Assembly (NCBI RefSeq): GCF_036788415.1
Contig: NZ_DAIQNN010000145.1
Span: 1-5,316, forward strand
Direction: 5' to 3'
DNA: 5,316 nucleotides
Origin: Rubrimonas sp036788415
GTDB lineage: Bacteria > Pseudomonadota > Alphaproteobacteria > Rhodobacterales > Rhodobacteraceae
In this document: positions 1 to 5,316 of the stretch, piece after piece
How the letters are laid out: every line of letters begins with the position of its first letter
Numbering within the stretch: the stretch's first letter is position 1
Position numbers and translations under genes: made by a program
Notes under the pieces: generated by a model
Database searches by the model: none
What the model saw: the letters and a program-made list of their open reading frames with translations, nothing else
Told to the model about the DNA's origin: nothing

Positions 1-797
1 CCGTCGGGCGTCCGCACCTGCACGAAGATCGGCGGGAAGGCGACCGGGATCGCCGCCGAGGCCCGGATCAGCTCGCGCACCAACTCCAGCGCGCCGGGCT
101 CGCCCGAATTCGCGATGGCGCCGATGTCCCAGATCACCGGGCGCCCGGCGTCGAGGTTGGTGGTGCCGATGTGCAGGATGCGGCCCTTGCGGTGCTCGAC
201 GGCGATGGCCTCCAGAAGTTCGGGCGTGACGTAGCGGGCGATCACCTGCCGCAAGCGGCTCGTGTCGGTCAGCGCGGCGCCGGAGACGATGCCGGAGAAC
301 AGCGTCGTCTCGAGGAGATCCTCTGTGGAATACTGCGTGTAGATCTCGCGCAGCGTGGCGTCGTAGTCCGGGCCGAGGAACGCGAAGGGCGCGATGATCG
401 CGCCGGTGCTGACCCCGGCCACGCCATGGAACTCCGGCCGCGTGCCGCTTCGGGTCCACGCGTCTAGGATGCCGGCGCCGAACGCGCCCCACTGGCCGCC
501 GCCCGACAGCGCGAGATAGGTCAGCCGCGGCGTGCGCCCCGCCGCGATCTCGGGTCCGAACCGCGCCTTCAGGATCGCCTGTCGCTCGGCCACCCGCGCG
601 TCCACTTCGGCCACGTCAAGGCTGTCGCCCCAATCGCGCAACCCCTCGCGACCGAAGGGCTGGGCCGAGGCGGCGAGCGCCTCCGGCACCGGGTTGCGCA
701 GGACGCCGGCGCCGCAACCGGCGAGCGCCGCGGCCAGCGCGAGCGCCGCCGCTGCCCGCGTCACGGCAGCGCGCGACCGCGCCATCCAAGGTTTCAT
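1..797 (-). CDS. Patatin-like phospholipase lipoprotein, 3' end outside the window
   Basis: Predicted serine lipase/acyl hydrolase of the patatin family, probably anchored in an envelope membrane. The visible part is 265 residues. The ATG at 797 is followed by a basic stretch, an Ala/Leu-rich hydrophobic segment and the lipobox ALAGC with Cys28, a typical signal peptidase II site. The fold signatures follow: LALSGGGQWG at about residues 94-104 (oxyanion loop GGGxxG) and GVSTG at 128-132, which places the nucleophile at Ser130. The stretch ASAAIPVAFPP near 245-255 is also typical of the family. The Asp-Gly at the very edge (Asp265) is probably not the catalytic DG[GA], which in related lipoproteins comes a little later. 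No strong Shine-Dalgarno sequence precedes the ATG; an alternative Met lies at 785. The frame is open throughout. The AraC-type gene lies 107 bases upstream in the same direction and may control it (inference). The family call is firm; the substrate is unknown. Confidence 0.9.
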   Translation of the reverse strand, partial: MKPWMARSRAAVTRAAAALALAAALAGCGAGVLRNPVPEALAASAQPFGREGLRDWGDSLDVAEVDARVAERQAILKARFGPEIAAGRTPRLTYLALSGGGQWGAFGAGILDAWTRSGTRPEFHGVAGVSTGAIIAPFAFLGPDYDATLREIYTQYSTEDLLETTLFSGIVSGAALTDTSRLRQVIARYVTPELLEAIAVEHRKGRILHIGTTNLDAGRPVIWDIGAIANSGEPGALELVRELIRASAAIPVAFPPIFVQVRTPD

Positions 798-867
798 CGT
801 CGGGCGTCCAACTCGGAGGGTCCACCCTTGGCTGTCGATGGCGCGTCGAGGCGCCAGTCCCTGCGTT

Positions 868-880
868 CTCATGGGATGAG
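868..880. repeat. Small perfect inverted repeat upstream of the patatin gene
   Basis: CTCAT-GGG-ATGAG forms a perfect 5-base-pair stem with a 3-base loop, in the 107-base gap between the AraC-type gene and the patatin start. It has no T-rich tail, so it is a poor intrinsic terminator. It could be a small operator or chance. The rest of the gap (798-904) shows no convincing promoter pair. Confidence 0.25.
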
Positions 881-904
881 GTTAGCACAAACCCGGCGGC
901 AGAT

Positions 905-2005
905 TTACCTTTTCGCGCCACCGTTTCCGGCTGCGGCGTTCCGACCTTGCAGCCCCGCCGCCCCCTTCTCCCGGACCGCTCGGGGCGTCGCGCCGGTCCA
1001 GCGCCGGACCGCGCGCGTGAGGGCAGGGGCGTTGGCGTAACCCAGGCGCGATGCGACCTCGCCGAGCGGCGCCGCGCTCTGCGTCAGAAGCCGGATCGCG
1101 AGGTCGAGGCGCGTCCCGTCGAGCAGTTCCGAGAAGGTGAGACCTTCGGCGGCCAATCGGCGCTGCAGCGTGCGGCGGGTCACGCCGGCCGCTGCGGCTA
1201 CGGAGTCGAGGCTCACCTCCTCCGGCCCCAGCATCGCCGCGATGGTCCAGCGGAGGGATTGCAGAAGGTCGCCGTCCGCGTGCAGCGTCGTCCACTCGGG
1301 CGGCGGCGTGTGGGCGCCCGTCAACGGCGCCAGCCTCGCGTCCGCCACCCGGGCCGGGACCTCCACCACCAGCCGCGGCGCTGCGGCCGCTTCGACGCGG
1401 CCCAGCCACCGCGCAAGGTGCGCGACCCCGACTGAGGGGTGCGGCGGAATTTCGACGCGGTCCAGCAGCGGCGCCGCACCCCGCGTTGCGGCGCAAAGGG
1501 CGCGGATCAACGCCGCGACATACTGCTGAGCGAGGTGCAGCGCCTCGGCGTCGAACCTGACGGACCAGCTCTCGATCACCCGGACGCCGCTCGCGGTGTT
1601 CTCGACCGTGAAGCGCTCATGCGTGCAATGGCGCGGCATGAGGACAGAAACGACATGCAGCGCCTGCCGCGGCGTCGGGCGGGCTCGGATGGCTGCGCCG
1701 AGGGCGCCGATCTCCTGAATTTCGATCCCCGAGGCCACCCGGCAGGCGATGTCGGGGCCTTCGGCGCGGGCGAGGCCGCGGAGGAGTTCTATGGCGTTGA
1801 GCAGCGGCACCGGGCTGTCGGGATCGCCGACGGCCTGCTCGCCGAGGGCGGCGTCCCGCAAGGCGGCTTCCACGGGGCGACCGCTCTTCGCCATCCAGCC
1901 GAGGATCGGCGCCAGCGCTCCGGCGCGGATGGTCGGGACGAGAGGCTTCATCGTAAGCGTATCCTGCATGACGTTCTCTGCGAAAGACAGATAGTCCAGT
2001 GCCAT
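905..2005 (-). CDS. AraC-family transcriptional regulator with N-terminal ligand-binding domain
   Basis: DNA-binding transcription regulator of 366 residues, close to the usual length for AraC proteins with the 'arabinose-binding-like' N-terminal domain (as in OruR- and VirS-type regulators). That domain covers about residues 25-215. The C-terminal double helix-turn-helix covers about 263-348: the first helix pair includes SLDSVAAAAGVTRRTLQRRL, and the second includes GEVASRLGYANAPALTRAVRR followed by the family-typical WTGATPRAVR. The ATG at 2005 is chosen because GGAGG lies three bases upstream, which is strong though close. Later Met codons at 1969 and 1951 are possible, and 1951 begins MKPLVPTIRA, which also fits the family's N-terminus. 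The gene lies 53 bases after the recombinase stop and 107 bases before the patatin gene, all on the same strand. The patatin gene is the natural candidate target (inference). The inducer is unknown; relatives often respond to small metabolites or fatty acids. Confidence 0.9.
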   Translation of the reverse strand: MALDYLSFAENVMQDTLTMKPLVPTIRAGALAPILGWMAKSGRPVEAALRDAALGEQAVGDPDSPVPLLNAIELLRGLARAEGPDIACRVASGIEIQEIGALGAAIRARPTPRQALHVVSVLMPRHCTHERFTVENTASGVRVIESWSVRFDAEALHLAQQYVAALIRALCAATRGAAPLLDRVEIPPHPSVGVAHLARWLGRVEAAAAPRLVVEVPARVADARLAPLTGAHTPPPEWTTLHADGDLLQSLRWTIAAMLGPEEVSLDSVAAAAGVTRRTLQRRLAAEGLTFSELLDGTRLDLAIRLLTQSAAPLGEVASRLGYANAPALTRAVRRWTGATPRAVREKGAAGLQGRNAAAGNGGAKR

Positions 2006-2037
2006 TGGCCTCCGACTGGCCCAGATCGGGCGACGTT

Positions 2038-2057
2038 CTTTGTCGCTTGCGGCAAAG
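2038..2057. repeat. 20-base imperfect palindrome between recombinase and AraC-type gene
   Basis: The arms CTTTGTCGC and GCGGCAAAG flank a TT centre, with eight of nine positions complementary. It begins right after the recombinase stop codon and ends 33 bases upstream of the AraC-type ATG. On the minus strand no T-run follows, so it is a weak candidate for an intrinsic terminator of the recombinase gene. It could instead be an operator for the regulator gene or part of a recombination site. Sequence alone does not decide. Confidence 0.4.
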
Positions 2058-2058
2058 C

Positions 2059-2715
2059 TCAGATGTCGACCGCCTCCGACAACGCTAGCGCGTATTCTAC
2101 GTCCACGCCGAGGTGGCGCACGGTGCTCTCGATGCGGGTGCGCCCAAGAAGGATCTGCGCAGCTCGCAGGTTGCCGGTCTGCTTGTAAAGGATCGACGCC
2201 TTGGTCCGTCGCAGCGAGTGCGTGCCGTAGTCCTCGCTGTTCAAGCCGACGGCGGCGACCCACGCGTGAACGAGCCGGCCGTATCGCCGCGTGCTCATGT
2301 GAGCGCAGCGGTGCAGGCGGCTTGTGGAGACGTACTCCTCGATCGAGCCGCCGCGCAGCGTCAGCCACTTCAGCACCGACTCGCGCGTGGTCTCGCTCAG
2401 TTCGAACTGCACCGGCCGCCCGGTCTTCTGCCGCGCCACCGTCGCCCGGCGCCGGATCTGTCCGCCCGAGACGATGTCGCCGATCCGAAGGTTCACCAGG
2501 TCGCAGCCGCGCAACTTGCTGTCGATGGCGAGGTCGAAGAGAGCGCGGTCCCTTGGGTTCGGGCGGTCGCCCAGTTCGAAACGGATGGCCCAGACCTCCT
2601 TCGGCTTCAGGGCCCGCTTGGGTCCGATCTTGTAGCCGTGGCTCCAGACGGGCGCCGCCGCCCGGCCTGCGGCCCCGGTCGCATGCTTCTGCATGACGGA
2701 AATCCGCGAAGTCAT
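2059..2715 (-). CDS. Short tyrosine recombinase (phage integrase family), probably catalytically impaired
   Basis: Site-specific recombinase of the tyrosine family, 218 residues from the ATG at 2715, matching a compact integrase family of about 200 residues without a full core-binding domain. Visible landmarks are DLAIDSKLRGCDLVNL (Arg69, the box I Arg), QKTGRPVQFEL (Lys97, the beta-hairpin Lys) and THSLRRTKASILYKQTGNLR (His166 and Arg169 of HxxR). The end, ILLGRTRIESTVRHLGVDVE, should read LGH and RYLG in active relatives as I recall them. Here the box III His is Arg192 (CGC) and the catalytic Tyr is His201 (CAC). Each is one transition away from the expected codon, so catalysis is doubtful; DNA binding may persist. 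Met codons at 2724 and 2694 are alternative starts, and none has a clear ribosome binding site. The open frame continues upstream across the antitoxin gene, but that part is not recombinase-like. The gene is divergent from parD, with 120 bases between the two starts. Confidence 0.88.
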   Translation of the reverse strand: MTSRISVMQKHATGAAGRAAAPVWSHGYKIGPKRALKPKEVWAIRFELGDRPNPRDRALFDLAIDSKLRGCDLVNLRIGDIVSGGQIRRRATVARQKTGRPVQFELSETTRESVLKWLTLRGGSIEEYVSTSRLHRCAHMSTRRYGRLVHAWVAAVGLNSEDYGTHSLRRTKASILYKQTGNLRAAQILLGRTRIESTVRHLGVDVEYALALSEAVDI

Positions 2716-2739
2716 CGTCCACATCGGCGCGGACGGCTG

Positions 2740-2745
2740 ATCATA
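2740..2745 (-). promoter_or_regulatory. Possible -10 element of the recombinase gene
   Basis: The minus strand reads TATGAT, one mismatch from TATAAT, 25 bases before the recombinase ATG at 2715. No convincing -35 lies 16-18 bases upstream. The element overlaps a third copy of the TCATAC half-site (2741-2746), so an RHH repressor bound there could in principle block it. Weak evidence. Confidence 0.25.
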
Positions 2746-2781
2746 CACCCGAGCGAGACGGTGGGCGCCGGATTTCTCAAG

Positions 2782-2798
2782 GTATGAGGATATCATAC
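2782..2798. promoter_or_regulatory. Putative ParD operator, inverted repeat
   Basis: A perfect 6-base inverted repeat, GTATGA-GGATA-TCATAC, lies 38 bases upstream of the parD start at 2836 and between the divergent recombinase and antitoxin genes. ParD proteins are ribbon-helix-helix dimers that repress their own promoter through short palindromes of this kind (family knowledge). One more half-site copy, TCATAC, lies at 2741-2746. That this is the operator is inferred from position and symmetry. Confidence 0.55.
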
Positions 2799-2835
2799 TG
2801 CGGATTGGATTCTTCTGCTGCGGAGGATGTCGACC

Positions 2836-3117
2836 ATGCCGGCCGTCGAGAAGCGCACTGTCAGCCTGCCCGAAGAACACGCGGCCTACATTGACCGAAT
2901 GGTGGCGTCGGGCGCGTATGCCTCCGCCAGCGAGGTCGTCCGCGCTGGTCTTCGTGCGCTCCAGGAACAGGACGCCGCTGTCGAGCGCTGGCTCGACACT
3001 GAAGTTGCGGCCGCTTATGACGCCATGAAGGACGACCCCTCGCGGGCGCGCGACATCGGGGATGTATTTGGCGCAGTCCGTGCGCGTCATGCGGGCCGTC
3101 TCGCGAGGCGTGATTGA
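2836..3117 (+). CDS. parD: ParD-family type II antitoxin (ribbon-helix-helix)
   Basis: Antitoxin of a ParDE toxin-antitoxin pair, 93 residues, which is ordinary for the family. It would neutralise the gyrase-targeting toxin ParE and repress its own promoter. The N-terminal ribbon-helix-helix covers about residues 5-48: the strand is KRTVSLP, followed by the hallmark SGAYASASEVVRAGLRAL. The acidic, helical C-terminal part (ERWLDTEVAAAYDAMKDDP and onward) matches the toxin-wrapping region. The start at 2836 is preferred over the ATG at 2827 because GGAGG at 2822-2826 sits nine bases before 2836 but directly abuts 2827; using 2827 would add MST. The stop overlaps the parE TTG start by two bases, the usual coupled layout. 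The gene is intact although its partner toxin is broken, so it may now be an orphan antitoxin or regulator. Confidence 0.9.
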   Translation: MPAVEKRTVSLPEEHAAYIDRMVASGAYASASEVVRAGLRALQEQDAAVERWLDTEVAAAYDAMKDDPSRARDIGDVFGAVRARHAGRLARRD

Positions 3118-3411
3118 AGGAGCGCAAGGTAGTCTTTTCGCCGGAAGCACAGGCCGATCTCGAGTCGATCTACGATTTCGTAGCCGATGCCGCCGCGCTG
3201 AACCGTCGCGCCGAATTACCTCGAAAGGCGGGAAGGCTATTGCGCCGGAATGGCGCTTGGGTCCGAGCGCGGTGATCGCCGTGACGTGCGACCCGGCTTG
3301 CGGATCGTCGGGTTCGAGCGACGGATCACGATCGCATTCGCCGTTTCCGCCGATGACGTCACCATCCTGAAGGTTTTCCACGCCGGCCGCGACTGGGAGA
3401 AGGAGTTGTAG
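3114..3411 (+). pseudogene. parE: ParE-family toxin gene disrupted by a frameshift
   Basis: Remnant of a RelE/ParE-superfamily toxin that would poison DNA gyrase. Reading from the TTG at 3114 (GAGG at 3105-3108, spacing five; overlaps the parD stop) gives MKERKVVFSPEAQADLESIY and onward, the classic ParE start. After about codon 34 (GAA at 3213) family similarity ends and this frame stops at 3273-3275. The similarity resumes in the next frame from about 3214 with NYLERREGYCAGM, then DVRPGLRIVGFERRITIAF, and a good end TILKVFHAGRDWEKEL before TAG at 3409-3411. The two parts together give about 99 residues, normal for ParE. The change equals one inserted or two deleted bases between about 3202 and 3219; the downstream frame is closed at 3199-3201 by TGA. 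As written, the product would be 53 residues without the C-terminal half. A sequencing error is the main alternative. Confidence 0.85.
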
Positions 3412-3546
3412 CTTGCCGAGATCGAAGCGCGACGCGAACGGCAGCTATCCGCTCCCCGCCCTCAGCCCCGCGACCGGCGGCTTTGGGAGCTTCCAAGTGC
3501 CGCGAGATCGTTGACGCAGCTGTTCGAAGCGGATTGCGCTGCTGGG
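3412..3546. other. Intergenic gap between convergent genes, with weak hairpin
   Basis: This lies between the end of the parE remnant and the end of the amidohydrolase gene. GCTCCC at 3451-3456 can pair with GGGAGC at 3485-3490, and CGCC with GGCG inside it after a CTTT bulge. No T-run follows on either strand, so a transcription end here would need Rho or would be inefficient. I see no coding potential and no tRNA or attachment-like repeat in the gap. Confidence 0.35.
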
Positions 3547-5121
3547 TCAGGCGCCGGGATCGAAGGCGGTCAGTTCGTCGAGCCCTGTCTTGCGCAGCCA
3601 GTCGGGCAGGCCGAGCGGTTCGACGCGGTCGGCGGGCAGCAGGGGGACGAAGGCTTCGCCGCCCATCCGCCGCGCGAGATCGGCGCGGGCCGCGGCGCGC
3701 AGGTCGGGGTCGGTCATCAGGTCGAAGCCCGCCCCGGCGAGGATGCGCGCCGTGTCGAGCGCGGCGCGGTCGCCGATCGACATGCCGCCGCAGGCGGTGA
3801 TCGCCCAAGTGTGCAGCGAGGTGCCCAGACCCGCCGTCGGCCAGGCGAAGGCGCCGAGCGGCGTCACCTTGCTGATGTCGCCGAGATCGGACGATCCGCC
3901 CACCTTGGTCGGCGGCAACGGCGGCGCCACGGCGGTCGCGAGCCCCGCTTCGGGCAGGCCCATCTCGCGCTGGCAGGCCTTCGCGAAATCCTGCTCGGCC
4001 TCGGTCCAGACGGGCGGGCGCGCCGCCATGTGGCTGTGCAACAGGCCGATCATCGGCGCGTTCGGCAGGATCTCGTGCATCCCGTAATAGGGCTCGAACG
4101 CGGCGGCAGTCTGGGTCATCAGGGCCGCGCCCTCGGCGATCTGACGCGCCCAGTCCACCACCGCTTTCAGATCGGGCCCGTTCGCGGCGCGGATCGTCAG
4201 CCACACCTGTGCGAAGTCCGGCACGATGTTTGGCGCGACGCCCGCGCTCTCATACACGTAGTGCAGGCGCGTGGTGGGCAGCACGTGCTCGCGCATGAAC
4301 TGAAGCCCCGCGCCGAACAGTTCCGCCGCCTTCAGCGCCGAGCGACCGTCCCAGGGCGTGTTTCCGGCATGGGCGGTGCGCCCATTGAAGCGGATCTTGA
4401 TCGCCATGTTGGCCGACGTGGCGACCTCGCCGACGGCGGCGAAGGGCGCGGGATGCCAGGCGAGCGCAGCGTCGACGTCGTCGAACAGGCCGTCGCGCGC
4501 AAAATAGACCTTGGCGCCCTGCGCCTCCTCCGACGCGCAGCCATAGACGCGCACCGCGCCGGGCGCGCCCGCCGCCTCCATCATGGCCTTGAGCGCGAAA
4601 GCCGCGCCGGTGCAACCGGCGCCGAGCATGTTGTGGCCGCAGCCATGCCCCTCGGTCCTGCCGTTCGGCGAGGGCGTCTGGCGCGGTTCGGCGGCGTTCC
4701 CGAGGCCGGGCAGCGCATCGTATTCGGGCAGGAGCGCGATGACGGGGCCGCCCGCGCCCTGGCTCCACTCGCTGACGAAGGCAGTGGGATAACCCGACGT
4801 CCCGGTCGAGACGGTGCGGAACCCCGCCGCCTCGAGCTCGCGCAGATGCACGCGGGCGGAGTCGACTTCGAGGACGGACAGCTCAGCGAGCGCCCATACC
4901 TCCCGACTGATCCGCAGGATCGCCTCGGCGTGGCGCGCGACCGCCGCCTCGGCCGCGTCGACCGAAGCGGGCGCGCCTGCCGCATCCGCCGCCGTCCGGG
5001 ACGGAACCGTCCCTTGCGCGACCTGCGCCAGAACCACGTCCGGCGCGCCGACCAACGCTGCAGCGACCCCCGCTCCTGACGCCAGCACAGCTCGCCGGCT
5101 CGCCGTGAATTCGGCCTTCAT
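3547..5121 (-). CDS. Tat-exported M20-family amidohydrolase (AbgB / M20D-like)
   Basis: Metal-dependent amidohydrolase of 524 residues that cleaves amide bonds of N-acyl or aminobenzoyl amino acids in relatives (AbgB, IAA-amino acid hydrolases); the substrate here is unknown. The start at 5121 is chosen because a Tat signal begins there: SRRAVL at 8-13, a small hydrophobic stretch, and likely cleavage after VLA at 30-32. The mature protein would act in the periplasm. An in-frame TTG at 5262 would bury the signal. Metal-site residues by family comparison are GHGCGHN at 158-164 (Cys161, His163), Glu198 as base and Glu199 as ligand in CASEEAQG, His223 in AWHP, and His437 in SLHTW. The lid domain contains NGRTAHAGNTPWDGR with His251. 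PEYDALPGLG at 132-141 is also typical of the family. It is longer than the usual 430-480 residues because of the signal peptide and a C-terminal tail after about 465. The ribosome binding site is weak. All key residues are intact. Confidence 0.92.
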   Translation of the reverse strand: MKAEFTASRRAVLASGAGVAAALVGAPDVVLAQVAQGTVPSRTAADAAGAPASVDAAEAAVARHAEAILRISREVWALAELSVLEVDSARVHLRELEAAGFRTVSTGTSGYPTAFVSEWSQGAGGPVIALLPEYDALPGLGNAAEPRQTPSPNGRTEGHGCGHNMLGAGCTGAAFALKAMMEAAGAPGAVRVYGCASEEAQGAKVYFARDGLFDDVDAALAWHPAPFAAVGEVATSANMAIKIRFNGRTAHAGNTPWDGRSALKAAELFGAGLQFMREHVLPTTRLHYVYESAGVAPNIVPDFAQVWLTIRAANGPDLKAVVDWARQIAEGAALMTQTAAAFEPYYGMHEILPNAPMIGLLHSHMAARPPVWTEAEQDFAKACQREMGLPEAGLATAVAPPLPPTKVGGSSDLGDISKVTPLGAFAWPTAGLGTSLHTWAITACGGMSIGDRAALDTARILAGAGFDLMTDPDLRAAARADLARRMGGEAFVPLLPADRVEPLGLPDWLRKTGLDELTAFDPGA

Positions 5122-5181
5122 GGCTCGCCCCCGATCAACGCCCCGCCGCCCGAGACGGATTCCGTTTCGACCAATACGCGG

Positions 5182-5187
5182 ATCATA
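5182..5187 (-). promoter_or_regulatory. Possible -10 element of the amidohydrolase gene
   Basis: The minus strand reads TATGAT, one mismatch from consensus, about 60 bases before the amidohydrolase ATG. No recognisable -35 is found at the right distance. Low confidence. Confidence 0.22.
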
Positions 5188-5215
5188 GCCCGGGTAGCCG
5201 CCGAGCGCGACTGCA

Positions 5216-5246
5216 TCGACATCACGCGCGAACGGCTGGCTATAGA
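5216..5246 (+). promoter_or_regulatory. Candidate sigma-70-like promoter for a rightward gene
   Basis: TCGACA (5216-5221, five of six matches to TTGACA) is followed after 19 bases by TATAGA (5241-5246, four of six matches to TATAAT). The spacer is slightly long. It would start transcripts near 5253 and serve the possible gene start at 5290. Weak to moderate; based on spacing and consensus only. Confidence 0.33.
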
Positions 5247-5289
5247 GGCGTGCACCGGCCAATCCGACCGGCCGGAACCGGGAGCCCTG

Positions 5290-5316
5290 TTGCGGCGGCT
5301 ATTCGATGCCGTTCAC
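5290..5316 (+). CDS. Possible start of a glycerate kinase-like gene, cut by the window edge
   Basis: Only nine codons are visible: TTG at 5290 reads MRRLFDAVH. The upstream codons GALL make the string LLRRLFDAVH, which resembles the beginning of glycerate 2-kinases (MOFRL/DUF4147 family). GGGAG at 5280-5284 lies five bases before the TTG, a good ribosome binding site, and a promoter-like pair lies further upstream. There is no ATG in this frame nearby. Nine residues are too few for a firm call; it could be coincidence in GC-rich DNA. Confidence 0.3.

Noticed and set aside
1..5. Asp265-Gly at the left edge as the patatin catalytic Asp
   Set aside because: In related lipoprotein patatins, as I recall them, the catalytic DG[GA] follows some residues later, after a similar non-catalytic Asp-Gly. 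The next residue is outside the window.
2006..2722. Upstream extension of the AraC-type frame across the recombinase gene
   Set aside because: Protein in this stretch is low-complexity and unlike the family. It overlaps the recombinase in another frame, and a good ribosome binding site marks the start at 2005.
3202..3275. Programmed ribosomal frameshift to make full-length ParE
   Set aside because: The needed shift is +1 (or -2); no slippery sequence or known +1 signal is visible, and ParE toxins are not known to use one. Mutation or sequencing error is simpler.
2716..3381. Upstream extension of the recombinase frame across parD and parE
   Set aside because: The overlapping plus-strand parD and parE motifs are clear, and the extension shows no core-binding domain features.
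2006..3546. Direct repeats as attachment sites flanking the recombinase/ParDE module
   Set aside because: I compared 2006-2058 with 3412-3546 by eye and found only matches of five or six bases, which is chance level.
3511..5079. Long open plus-strand frame opposite the amidohydrolase gene
   Set aside because: It mirrors a real GC-rich gene on the other strand. The product is Arg/Gly-rich with no recognisable motif, whereas the minus strand has a complete enzyme with all catalytic residues.
5255..5275. Two CCGGCC palindromes 13 bases apart near the right edge
   Set aside because: Short self-complementary GC hexamers are expected often in DNA of this composition, and no further symmetry supports a site.

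Overview
The window is GC-rich DNA from a proteobacterium, most likely an alphaproteobacterium. This rests on base composition, on the style of the Tat-exported hydrolase, and on a recombinase and ParDE family that I recall mainly from alphaproteobacterial chromosomes and plasmids. The sequence alone does not fix a genus.

Layout from left to right. (1) Bases 1-797, minus strand: the N-terminal 265 residues of a patatin-like phospholipase made as a lipoprotein; its 3' end lies beyond the left edge. (2) 905-2005, minus: an AraC-family regulator with an N-terminal ligand-binding domain, just upstream of the patatin gene and in the same direction. (3) 2059-2715, minus: a short tyrosine recombinase in which the expected catalytic Tyr reads His and the box III His reads Arg. 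(4) 2836-3117, plus: an intact ParD-type antitoxin, divergent from the recombinase and preceded by a palindrome that looks like its operator. (5) 3114-3411, plus: the partner toxin gene parE, broken by a frameshift near base 3210. (6) 3412-3546: a short gap between convergent genes with a weak hairpin. (7) 3547-5121, minus: a complete M20-family amidohydrolase with a Tat signal peptide. (8) 5122-5316: an intergenic region with a plausible plus-strand promoter and perhaps the first codons of a glycerate-kinase-like gene.

How it fits together: the recombinase and toxin-antitoxin pair look like the remains of a small mobile or plasmid-derived segment lodged between two ordinary chromosomal neighbourhoods. 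One side is a regulator with a surface or periplasmic lipase; the other is an exported metallohydrolase. The segment seems to be decaying: the recombinase has two active-site substitutions and the toxin is frameshifted, while the antitoxin and its operator remain intact. I found no CRISPR array, rRNA, tRNA or insertion sequence. The most interesting material is this half-decayed recombinase/ParDE module, not a clearly new system.
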